Below, in pieces: positions 36,995 to 45,472 of a stretch of DNA of 64,000 bases. Numbering within the stretch: position 1 is the first letter of the stretch; each line of letters opens with the position of its first letter. The position numbers were made by a program, and so were the translations under genes. This DNA comes from Bog-257 sp963846715. GTDB taxonomy: Bacteria > Acidobacteriota > Terriglobia > Terriglobales > Acidobacteriaceae. The DNA lies in NCBI GenBank assembly GCA_963846715.1, contig CAWJXA010000005.1:186001-250000 (forward strand). The letters are read 5' to 3'. A model generated the notes under the pieces. It ran no database searches. It was not told where the DNA came from and was given only the letters and a program-made list of their open reading frames with translations.

Positions 36995-37588
36995 CCGTTC
37001 CCTCCCATGGAGGCGAAGCCGGTTACGGAGCTTCCGAAGGGCGACAATTGGGGGTACGAACCGAAATGGGATGAGTTTTTGTTGTCTGGCATTCCGCAAG
37101 GGCAGCAAAGTTCTGCTTCAATCGAAGGCGGGTCGGCCCGCTGCGACGCTAATTTCCGGAGATGGTCGAAGCGCTCGAGAAGCTTCCGGCAAAGCAGTTT
37201 GTGCAGGATGGCGAGCTCGTCATCCTGCAAGACGGCCATCTCTCGTTCGACGATCTGGTGCTGCGCATTCATCTTGCGGAAAGGCGAATCCGAACGCTGT
37301 CGGAGGAAACTCCCGCGTCGTCTCTGATCTTCGATCCGCTCGTGGATGAGCGAGGAAAGTCCCTGATTGAGCTGCCGCTGAGTGAGCGCTGGGGGCGACT
37401 GGAAGAACTGTTCCGACAATTCGAAAAACAGAAGCAGATTCGGCTCTCGCCTGCGGTGCGCGATTACAAGACGGCAGGCAACTGGCTGACCGGAGCTTGG
37501 TGCCAGCGGATTCGATGGGGTGGTTGCGAAACAACTTGACTGCACGTACCCCCTCAGGCGAGCGCAGCGGCATGCGGAAGATCAAGCG
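36995..37588 (+). pseudogene. Remnant of an ATP-dependent DNA ligase (LigD-like)
   Basis: Pieces of the ligase adenylation domain spread over three frames: FPPMEAKPVTELPKGDNWGYEPKWD (start of the domain with the active-site lysine in EPKWD), then CLAFRKGSKV.LQSKAG, then MVEALEKLPAKQFVQDGELVI, LSFDDLVLRIH, LIFDPLVDERGKSLIELPLSERWGRLEELF, SPAVRDYKTAGNWLTGA, and finally VAKQLDCTYP and MRKIKR. Several indels and missing motifs show it is dead. It stops abruptly at about 37588, where an integrase fragment begins on the other strand. Confidence 0.8.
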
Positions 37589-37685
37589 TTCCGTCGTCTG
37601 CACCGATGCGTGTCCCAACAAGAACTGGATCTGGCTCCAATTCACCATCGCTGCCGTGGCATAGCTTGGCACAGGTCCTGCGCAT
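37586..37685 (-). pseudogene. Tyrosine recombinase/integrase C-terminal scrap
   Basis: On the minus strand MRRTCAKLCHGSDGELE and, one base out of frame, QIQFLLGHASVQTTER. These match the conserved (H)xLRRTCARLCH box with the catalytic Arg, and the LLGH box with the catalytic His, of acidobacterial tyrosine recombinases. The fragment ends just before the catalytic Tyr. It abuts the DNA ligase remnant within about 3 bp. Confidence 0.7.
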
Positions 37686-37748
37686 CTACACTTTATCGGC
37701 TTTGCCGAACCGCAGATTCCTCGCCGCTATACCGGCCCAGAAAGTCGT

Positions 37749-39413
37749 CTAGGTTCCCAGCAAGGTTTGAAGATACTGGTTGTAGAACATGCCATTTGGA
37801 TCCACGCTCTTTCGATAGCTGTTGAATGCAGCTACGGGGGCCTGGTTCTTTATGCGTTGCTGGGTGATGAAGGTCAAGAAATTCGCGTTGAACGGCGGTG
37901 TATAGGACGTCTGGTCGGGATTGGTCGGGTCATAGAAGCCATACATTTTGCCGTTGTGCGGCAGGCCGCCCAATTTCACCCACTGCCGCTCGACGTTCGC
38001 GAAGAACTGCAATAGATTAGTGGGATATTGCGGAGGGGACGTTGTCGCCAGATCGACCCAGCCGATGAGATCCAGGTTCACAAAAACGGCATTGGGTTTT
38101 GTCGAAAAAGTTCCAGCCATCGCGGTGTCGCCACTCTGAACAAAACGGAACTCCACCGGAGCGCATGTGTGGAAGTTACCGTCTTGCGTCACATAGCTGG
38201 TAACGGCATTCAATCCAGCCCACGTTGTCCCAAGACCAGCTTCTTGCAGATCAGCAATTGGGATGAAATAGGACATGAAGATGACGCTGGATGACGCCAC
38301 CAGCCAAAGATCGGAATAGCTTTTATTCGCTGCTTGCCCTTGGGTCTCGATCTCTCCGAGCGCAATTCTGGTTATCTCAGCAGCGCCAATAGGAAGGTGA
38401 AACGTTGGGGAGTCGGCGTTTTGCGCCCCAATAATGATAGGGGGAGCGTACTTAGCGAGACCACCCAGGAGCGGAGCTCCATATTGCGGGGGCTTGGCCT
38501 CAGCAAGTTCACAGGCGGTTCGCGGAGTCGTAGCCGAATTCGGAATGGTCGGATTTGGATTTACCACAAGGTCCCACCACAACACAAAGGCGCTGGAAAA
38601 GCCCGGCCACGAACCGGCGTAGGGCGAAAAGAAACATTCCATACGGGAATGTTGCGCCAGCAGGCTCTTGAACGTCGCGATGAAATCCGACTCCTGGAAC
38701 GGTGCTGTCAGGTACCAACCGCTGCCTCCCTGGAGCGTGTTGGCATAGGGCCGCGGCAGGACGTTGAGCGTGATCCTGGTTACTACGCCTAATGCGCCGA
38801 GCGACACGCGGGCAAACGCCAGCAGCGAATTACCGTTCCCGTCCTCCGATTGTGCGTCGATGGTGGTTTGCGAACCGTCATAGTTCATGATCGTAAATAC
38901 GGCTGCGGTCTCGGCGAAGATCGGTGCGTTCACTGTACCGCCGTGAACGTCAACCGCGGTCATGCCGCCGACGCTGAAGAAACCACCAGCCGTCACGGTC
39001 GGCAACATTAGGTTGTTCTGGGTGAGAAACGCGTCGAGAGCGTCCTCCTTCACGCCCGGGTTCACCGTGACCTGGGTCGGTCCGGGTCCCAGAATTATGG
39101 ACTCAGTGCCGGACGTTCCGAGGTCCGCATAGCACGACATGTCCACTAAGTACGTTGTGGGCGACTGCTGCACTGCGCCGCGATTGTCATTGATAACCAG
39201 CGGCGGCTGCGAATGCCGCTGTCCAGATACGCGGACGGTCAGCCCCGGTATCTTGGCGGCGGCGGCCAGCACCGCCTGTAGATCGCTCAGTGTGTTCGGC
39301 ATGAAGTAGAAGCTTGCGCCATTGGTGGGGGGCTCGTAGACCAAATTGCCGCTCCAATTGCCCCAGGTTTGCGCTGAGGCGCGTGCACTACCCAACTGTG
39401 CATGGGTTGTCAT
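37749..39413 (-). CDS. FAD-linked oxidase (FAD_binding_4 family)
   Basis: 554 residues. The p-cresol-methylhydroxylase-type FAD domain occupies ~30-230: FMPNTLSDLQAVLAAAAKIPGLTVRVSGQRHSQPPLV (with the HS motif that often carries covalent flavin), VTVNPGVKEDALDAFL, GGFFSVGGMTAVDVHGG, and FARVSLGALGVVTRITLNVLPR. The C-terminal part is diverged; relatives oxidise sugar acids, alditols or lactones. No signal peptide. It is divergent from the oxidase cluster that starts at 40162, across a 750-bp intergenic region, and probably belongs functionally to it. Confidence 0.85.
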   Translation of the reverse strand: MTTHAQLGSARASAQTWGNWSGNLVYEPPTNGASFYFMPNTLSDLQAVLAAAAKIPGLTVRVSGQRHSQPPLVINDNRGAVQQSPTTYLVDMSCYADLGTSGTESIILGPGPTQVTVNPGVKEDALDAFLTQNNLMLPTVTAGGFFSVGGMTAVDVHGGTVNAPIFAETAAVFTIMNYDGSQTTIDAQSEDGNGNSLLAFARVSLGALGVVTRITLNVLPRPYANTLQGGSGWYLTAPFQESDFIATFKSLLAQHSRMECFFSPYAGSWPGFSSAFVLWWDLVVNPNPTIPNSATTPRTACELAEAKPPQYGAPLLGGLAKYAPPIIIGAQNADSPTFHLPIGAAEITRIALGEIETQGQAANKSYSDLWLVASSSVIFMSYFIPIADLQEAGLGTTWAGLNAVTSYVTQDGNFHTCAPVEFRFVQSGDTAMAGTFSTKPNAVFVNLDLIGWVDLATTSPPQYPTNLLQFFANVERQWVKLGGLPHNGKMYGFYDPTNPDQTSYTPPFNANFLTFITQQRIKNQAPVAAFNSYRKSVDPNGMFYNQYLQTLLGT

Positions 39414-40161
39414 TTTTAACCCTCCTTAATTCCCATTCTCATTGCGAGGCGCTGGTATTTTCTTACACATCGGTCGTCAAAGCCACTCATTTAAGGGAAC
39501 CTCGGCTACTATGCATAATTTGGCATATATGGATAGTGCAGTGAGTTCGCACGCTCTTCACTCCCGCAAGATTCTTGACGCCCTGAGACAAACACATTAT
39601 GGCTATGTCAGAAACTAGAGACAGAGAAAGAAATTATGAGAACTATCAAAAATAGTTCTTGACATTGTGCCAAACGCAGAATAACGTGCTTTCACCTTAA
39701 CAAACATTCTGCTCTTGACAATACATGGCAGCAATGTTTCGGGGCATGGGGGCGGCACTATAGCTGTCTAAGAGCTTAGGCAGGGAATTCCTTAACCCTC
39801 TCTCGCAGACCGTTTCGCGGAGCGGCATGAGGAAGCTTCCTTCGGCCCATCACTGAATTCTATGCACCGCTTTCGTTGTCCCTGGCTCGCTACGGCGCCG
39901 CGCCATACAGCCTCTCTTTTCTGAGCCGGGGCGCTAGCTACCTCCGTTCATCCGTACACACTTATTTTGCATGTCCGGCAACCTGTTACTTCAAGGTGAG
40001 ACGACAGACTGAGCCGATCTTCAACAGGTAGAAGGATTGTTTTCAGTTTCAGTTTGACTTGATTAGGATTCCCCACGGGAAAAGCTTAGGTGAGCGGGCG
40101 ACTACCTGGGACTTGAGAATAAAAATCTTGCTCAAAACTATAAAGGATGAAGGGGACGAGT
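39414..40161. other. Divergent intergenic region of the oxidase cluster
   Basis: AT-richer than the flanking genes and without a convincing ORF. It separates the minus-strand FAD oxidase and the plus-strand copper-oxidase genes, so it should contain both promoters. The clearest structure is the inverted repeat at 39639-39659. Confidence 0.5.
39639..39687 (+). promoter_or_regulatory. Palindrome overlapping a TTGACA box
   Basis: AGAACTAT-CAAAA-ATAGTTCT (39639-39659) is a perfect 8-bp-arm inverted repeat. Its last base begins TTGACA (39659-39664). Seventeen bases later is TAACGT, a weak -10. It could be an operator over a -35. Confidence 0.35.
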
Positions 40162-40578
40162 ATGGAAGGCAATCCTTTTGTTGGTACCTGGACCTACCGA
40201 AGTCTGTTGAACGATCCGGACATCTCTACGCCTTTTGCCCAGCTGGAATTCGGCTCGGGAAAAATCGTCATCGAGGATGCGCCCCCGGAGCGGCTCACCG
40301 GCACCATCGGCGGAACCGGATGGTCGCTCGCCTTGCGCGGCTCGCGCTCTTACGGCTCGCCCGCGCAGGTACGCTTCCAAGGCAAAGGCATTGTCGGCGG
40401 CGAGGAGTGGATCTACGACTACATCGGATGGTTGGTACCGGTCTGGCCCGCCAGCACGGACTCACTCGATGTTGGTGTCATTGTCGGCTCGGTCACGCGC
40501 ACGATTCCGCACTCCTCGGGTACCGGAGGCATTGCGCCCGCGGGCTTCGTCGCTTCCTTCTATGCCGTGCGCGTGTAA
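40162..40578 (+). CDS. Hypothetical lipocalin-like protein of the oxidase cluster
   Basis: 138 residues from ATG 40162, with GGGG about eight bases upstream. Pattern FVGTWTYRSLLND, LEFGSGKIVIED, LTGTIGGTGWSLALRGS, VRFQGKGIVGGEEWIYDYIGWLVPVWP, IVGSVTRTIPHSSG and a final ASFYAVRV suggests an all-beta barrel of lipocalin type. No signal peptide. The multicopper oxidase gene follows 52 bp downstream. Function unknown. Confidence 0.7.
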   Translation: MEGNPFVGTWTYRSLLNDPDISTPFAQLEFGSGKIVIEDAPPERLTGTIGGTGWSLALRGSRSYGSPAQVRFQGKGIVGGEEWIYDYIGWLVPVWPASTDSLDVGVIVGSVTRTIPHSSGTGGIAPAGFVASFYAVRV

Positions 40579-40630
40579 TCGCATTTACCTTTGCTGTCAC
40601 TCACTTCTTGTGTTGCAGGGAGGAAAAACC

Positions 40631-42854
40631 ATGAATCGTTGGCTTGCTGCTCCTATCATTCTCGCCGCCATCGCCGTCGGCTTGGCGCTTCCCGCAGCGT
40701 CCCAAGTGCGTGCGTTTCAACCTCCACCAACGCTGGTTCCGGTGGGTTCGCAGGCAGCCACCAAGTTCAACACGCTTATGCTTGGGGTCAAGCCGTCGTC
40801 CCCTGGAGGGTGTGAGCAGGCCACGGTCGAGGTCGACCGTCGCATCGTTAAGGTGAAGCTCCAAGAGATATATGCGGACTCCTCCATATTCAACCCGTCG
40901 ACCGGCTATGACGACCCGTTGCACCTGCGCTCGTATGGCGGATGCAAGGAGGGTCCGCTGATTGCTGTGAGCCCGGGCGACACGCTGCGTCTGGATCTCA
41001 TTAACGATCTCCCCGCAGATGATCCGACTTGCAATGCCAACCCGCCCGCCGGGCTAGGCCTGCCGCCCGGAGTTGGCTGCTTCAACACCATTAACCTGCA
41101 CACACACGGACTGCACGTCTCCCCCGCGGGCAACAGCGATAACGTACTGCTGAACATTGCGCCGCAGACGCACTTTCCGTACGAATACAACATCCCCGAG
41201 GACCACCCAGCCGGCACCTTCTGGTATCACGCTCACCGCCATGGCTCAACGGCGATTCAGGTGTCGAGCGGAGCCGCAGGCATCCTGGTGGTACGCGGCA
41301 ACCGCGAGTACACGGCGCCCACCCAAACGAATCCGCGTCCTATGGCGGACATAGACACCATTCTGCACAACGAGACAGGCAAGCCGTTCGCCGAGCAATT
41401 CTTCTTCTTTCAGCAGCTTGCTTATGCCTGCTTCAGCAATCTGCCGAACCAGGACGGCGGGCCGTGGCAGCAGATATTTACGAGCTACCGCGATCCCAAG
41501 GACCCCAACAATCTCTTCGCGGGCCTCTTTAACGCTGGCAACAACGGCAGCAATCGCCCAAGGTGTCCCTTACCCCCAGTCCATTTCTACGTGGATTTGC
41601 CCTACGCCCACCAAGGACAACTACGCCACACCCGGGGTACTTGAAAACTTCAACTTGCAGTTATTCTCGGCCAGCATCTGGGACACCAATGGCCGCTTTA
41701 CCAGTGTGAACGGAGTGGTGCAACCCACAGTGACTGTCGCAGCCGGAGAAATTCAGCGCTGGCGCTTCATCCATGCGGGTATTCACGACACAATCAACCT
41801 TCAAATTGTGCGCGGCACTCAGCAAACGGGGGCCAACAACCTGCTGGCGAATTCCACCTTCAGGGGAGACCGCAAGGAGCAGGCGAAGAGTTTGGCGAGC
41901 CAGTGCCCGACTACGCCCGAAAGACTGGTGCCGCAGTTCGCAATTGCCAGCGACGGCCTCACCATGACTCGAATTCATACTCTTGCCGGTGCCAGCGTGG
42001 CGGGGTCAGACGGCGCCAACTACTTGCAGCCAGGCTATCGCAGCGACGTCCTGGTGGTCTTTCCTGAGGACGGTTACTACTGTCTGCTGGATCAGTCCGC
42101 ACCCGCGAGCCAACGCTTCAATCCGAGCAACGGCAATGGCGGTGGTTCCGGGCCGACCATCCCGCAGTTGCTGGCGATCATCCACGTCGAAGGCGGGCAT
42201 GCGGTCTCCGGCGATCTGCAAAAGTATGTCGAGGACGCGCTTTACAATGGCAATCCCCAACTGCCGGCTCCCGTCCGTGACGGGCTTCGTTCCGGCGACT
42301 TGACACCCTGGGCGCCGTTCGTCGATCTTCCTGCCCCGACTCATCCTGGACAGCTGCAGCAGGCCTTCTTCACGATTGGGGCAGCCGGCTTCACGATCAA
42401 TGGCAAGTCCTATGACCCTAATGTAGTCAATGTGCGGCGTCAGGTGAACACGACCGACGACTGGGTTCTTTCCGCTGCCGGCGAACCGCACATTTTTCAC
42501 ATCCACGTGAATCCGTTCGAGGTGATGGACGTGCTCTATGTCCTGCCAAACGGGACACAGGCGTCGATCTTCGATGCAGATGGGCACTGCAGGAAGGATC
42601 TTCCCCCAGACACGCAGGGACTTGGAAACCAGTACTGCAGCATGTGGCATACCTTCCGCGACACCATCTTTGTTGAAAACGGCTACTTCGTTAACATCCG
42701 AACCACGTACGACCGCTACATCGGCGAGTTCGTGATCCACTGCCACATTCTTGATCACGAAGATGCCGGCATGATGATGAACATCGAGATCGTACCCGAC
42801 CTCAGCGCGGCTGGTGGAGGGCTCGGAATGCCGGGCATGAAGCCCACAAAATAA
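40631..42854 (+). pseudogene. Multicopper oxidase interrupted by a frameshift
   Basis: ATG 40631 has GGGAGG upstream and opens a signal peptide (LAAPIILAAIAVGLALPAAS). The first frame (to the stop at 41644) has the copper motifs INLHTHGLHVSP near residue 156 and WYHAHRHGS near 198. The second frame picks up near 41540-41580 (ISTWICP, PGVLENF, GEIQRWRFIHAG) and ends with HIFHIHVNPFEV and FVIHCHILDHEDAGMM, which supply the remaining copper ligands including the type-1 Cys. All ten-plus ligands survive, so a single 1-nt insertion or 2-nt loss near 41545 is the only obvious defect. It is either a very recent knockout or a sequence error. Expected product: periplasmic laccase-like oxidase. Confidence 0.85.
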
Positions 42855-42894
42855 AGCGCCTGGCTGGGTTTCCGAAGCCGAGACGAGAAGAGCG

Positions 42895-43308
42895 ATGACA
42901 ATGGAAAACTCGCCGTGTTGCCAATTCGAGTCGCCCACGCCTTCACGGAAAAATCGGGGCGCTCTACCAGGTTTGCCAGTGCAGGGCCGCTTCGCCCATC
43001 TCTGTCGGCGTGGCACCAGCGCGGCCGGTGTTGTCCTCGCCCTGCTGCTTCCCAAGTGTCCGCTGTGCGTGGCCGCGTGGGCCGCAGCCCTGGGCGTCGG
43101 GGCCACCTGGCAACACTATCTCCTGTATTCCTTTCAGCCACAGTTGCGGCCACTGCTGATCGGACTGCTGCTGTCTCCGATGTTGATACAACTCGCTGTC
43201 ATGGCAAGCTCGCGGCGGCGGAAGATACGGGGAATGTCCAACGGCGGGCATAGTGCTCCCGGTTCTGGCCTCCCTCGCGCATTCTCATCCACCGCAAGGA
43301 ACCAGTAA
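42895..43308 (+). CDS. Small membrane protein with CPLC motif
   Basis: 137 residues. Two or three hydrophobic stretches: GVVLALLLPKCPLCVAAWAAALGVG and PLLIGLLLSPMLIQLAVMA. The CPLC pair within a helix recalls MerC-like or copper-handling small membrane proteins, but no exact family was recognised. It is sandwiched between the multicopper oxidase and tyrosinase genes, so a role in copper supply or redox maturation is a reasonable guess only. Confidence 0.6.
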   Translation: MTMENSPCCQFESPTPSRKNRGALPGLPVQGRFAHLCRRGTSAAGVVLALLLPKCPLCVAAWAAALGVGATWQHYLLYSFQPQLRPLLIGLLLSPMLIQLAVMASSRRRKIRGMSNGGHSAPGSGLPRAFSSTARNQ

Positions 43309-43341
43309 TAGCGGCGTAGCTTTCGGTCGAAAAGAGGGATT

Positions 43342-45435
43342 ATGCCAAACGAGAAACCAAATCAAGAGGCGCCATCGAGCCGAGATGCGCAAGCGAAGTG
43401 GTCGCGCTACCAACAGGTGAAAAAAATACTCGACGAGGCTTCCGGTGATGTTCATCCCAGCTATCAGGGGTATGGCCGCTTTTGGAACCTTCCGCATTGC
43501 GAATTCCTACAGGTAACTCTCTACGGCGTAAGAATGATCGCACCAGCTTCCGCCTCGCCGTTTGCTCCACCGCTCCCGGTGTTCGCCGCAACTGCCCCAC
43601 AGGCCAAGTCCTGCTGTCACGAACCGCAGGAGCAATCCGCGACACCCGCGCCGCAGCCGAAGATGACCGGTCGTGGCGCCAGTTCGGGGTTGATCCTTGG
43701 CTTGAAAGGTCTGGCCCCATTCGACGGTTCGCAGTTTCCGCGTCTTCCCTGGGGCGGAACTCCGGTGTCCCTCGCAGACATTCAGTTCATCGAGAAGTGG
43801 ATCGACGACGGCTGCCCGGAAACCGATGAGCCGGATGTGGGCGCTCAGGCAGCGGGTGCTCAGGCAGCGGGCGAGATTGCAGCTCTGGCCAGCGGAAGGG
43901 CTGAGTTTGCGGCCCACCAGGGCCCCACCAATGCCTTACGCAACGCGCACGGTTCAGTGAAGGTGCGGAAGAACGTCAAGTTCCTCACCCCGGATGAGTT
44001 GCAACGCTTCCGCAGTGCAGTAGCACAGATGAAGTCTCTCGACATGTATGAGCAGGACGAGCGCAGCTTCGGTTACTGGGCGCGTATTCACGCCAGCCAG
44101 TGCCAGCACTCGTGGGAGGAATTCCTCACATGGCACCGCGCCTACCTCTACTTCTTTGAGCAGCGTCTTCAGGATATCGATCCGACTGTAACCCTGCCCT
44201 ATTGGGACTGGTCTGCGGACCGCGAGAATGTCATCGCCTCCATCAACGACATGGGATCCCAGGCCGCGATGGACAACGGGTACATCCCCGAGCAGTATGG
44301 CTGCTGGATCGATCAGCAGGGCATCGATACGCTGAAAGCTAATGGTGTACCGCAGGGTACCCTAGACAAGCTTGCCTCTATTCTCGGCAAGCCGCCATAC
44401 AGTTCCGGCAACCGGCTCTTCCTTGCGGCCGGCATCAAGTGGGGAGACGATCCCACCAGCGATCAGGCCATCATCCAGTTTCTCAAAACGATCAATCCGC
44501 TATGGCACTATCAGCGTTGGCCTGGAGGCAACCACTCTCTAATCTTCGAGGCGTACCCTTCGCCAGATGATGTCACACGAATCCTGCAAATCAGCGACTT
44601 CTTCAACTTCGGAAGCGGACCGGAAGACAATCATTTCTTCGGAGCGCTGGAGAATCTGCACAATCTGATACACAACTTCTCTGGAGGGGTAAACCCGAAC
44701 TACGGCGCCTCCACTGAACCCATGAATGTGAACAACCCTCAGAACGGGGACATGGTCAACGCCGGCCGCACTGCTTTCGATCCGATCTTCTGGGCCCATC
44801 ACGCTAACGTCGACAGGCTGTGGCACGAGTGGCAGAAGCTGAACCCAAGCGGCGGCCCCGACGACCCCGACGACATACTTTCGCCATGGACCATGACGGT
44901 TGCAGACACCTACAGCATTGCGACTTTGGGCTACGAATACGTTAAGTCTTCGCACAGTTTCCCGGCCGAGAGTGACCTGCCTATCAAACGCTTTGTCTCG
45001 CAGCCCGCGGGGGTGCATCCCCGCGCGGCGAGCAACCATCGCCGCGCCGAGGTCCGCCTCCACCACGTGCAATACACTACCGTCGCCGGCTTCTTCATCC
45101 GCGTCTTTCTCAATCAGCCCGACGCTGACGTCTCCACGCCCACGCAGAACAATCCACACTATGTCGGTATGCAAAGCATGTTTACCGGGCTGTGCATAGG
45201 CGGTCCCGGGCACTGTGCGCCTCCACCAACCACGCCGCGCCGCAAGTTCGATTTACGTCCACGTTCGCACAAGACCCCAGCGAACTTCCGCTTCGATTGC
45301 ACCGACACCATCGCGCGGTTGCGCCAACAGGGCGACACCGACTTCCAGGTCACGATAGTCCTGGTAAACATAGACGGCACCGCAGCCACCGAGGCCCTCC
45401 ACATGGCGGGCGTCTCACTCGACTTCTTCGACTAA
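43342..45435 (+). CDS. Tyrosinase/polyphenol oxidase family protein with extra N-terminal domain
   Basis: 697 residues. Residues ~1-165 are an added domain (SYQGYGRFWNLPHCEF, then LKGLAPFDGSQFPRLPWGGTPVSLADIQFIEKWIDDGCPE), whose end recalls the WI..GCP block of cytochrome-c-like planctomycete proteins, but no CxxCH haem site is present. The tyrosinase core has CuA ligands in HASQCQHSWEEFLTWHRAYLYFFEQ and CuB ligands in LENLHNLIHNFSGG and FWAHHANVDRLWHEW. A C-terminal ~170-residue beta-rich region follows, as in plant-type polyphenol oxidases. No signal peptide. It oxidises phenols to quinones with O2. GAGGGATT precedes the ATG. Confidence 0.9.
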   Translation: MPNEKPNQEAPSSRDAQAKWSRYQQVKKILDEASGDVHPSYQGYGRFWNLPHCEFLQVTLYGVRMIAPASASPFAPPLPVFAATAPQAKSCCHEPQEQSATPAPQPKMTGRGASSGLILGLKGLAPFDGSQFPRLPWGGTPVSLADIQFIEKWIDDGCPETDEPDVGAQAAGAQAAGEIAALASGRAEFAAHQGPTNALRNAHGSVKVRKNVKFLTPDELQRFRSAVAQMKSLDMYEQDERSFGYWARIHASQCQHSWEEFLTWHRAYLYFFEQRLQDIDPTVTLPYWDWSADRENVIASINDMGSQAAMDNGYIPEQYGCWIDQQGIDTLKANGVPQGTLDKLASILGKPPYSSGNRLFLAAGIKWGDDPTSDQAIIQFLKTINPLWHYQRWPGGNHSLIFEAYPSPDDVTRILQISDFFNFGSGPEDNHFFGALENLHNLIHNFSGGVNPNYGASTEPMNVNNPQNGDMVNAGRTAFDPIFWAHHANVDRLWHEWQKLNPSGGPDDPDDILSPWTMTVADTYSIATLGYEYVKSSHSFPAESDLPIKRFVSQPAGVHPRAASNHRRAEVRLHHVQYTTVAGFFIRVFLNQPDADVSTPTQNNPHYVGMQSMFTGLCIGGPGHCAPPPTTPRRKFDLRPRSHKTPANFRFDCTDTIARLRQQGDTDFQVTIVLVNIDGTAATEALHMAGVSLDFFD

Positions 45436-45472
45436 CTTCGCTCAGCCTTGCTATCGGGGGTACATACAAGCA

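Noticed and set aside
40235..40630. N-terminal extension of the multicopper oxidase frame
   Set aside because: It overlaps the lipocalin-like gene, and the ATG at 40631 has a good ribosome site and signal peptide.
42006..43106. 366-codon minus-strand frame across the multicopper oxidase end
   Set aside because: Opposite to conserved copper-binding motifs; no ribosome site or family match.
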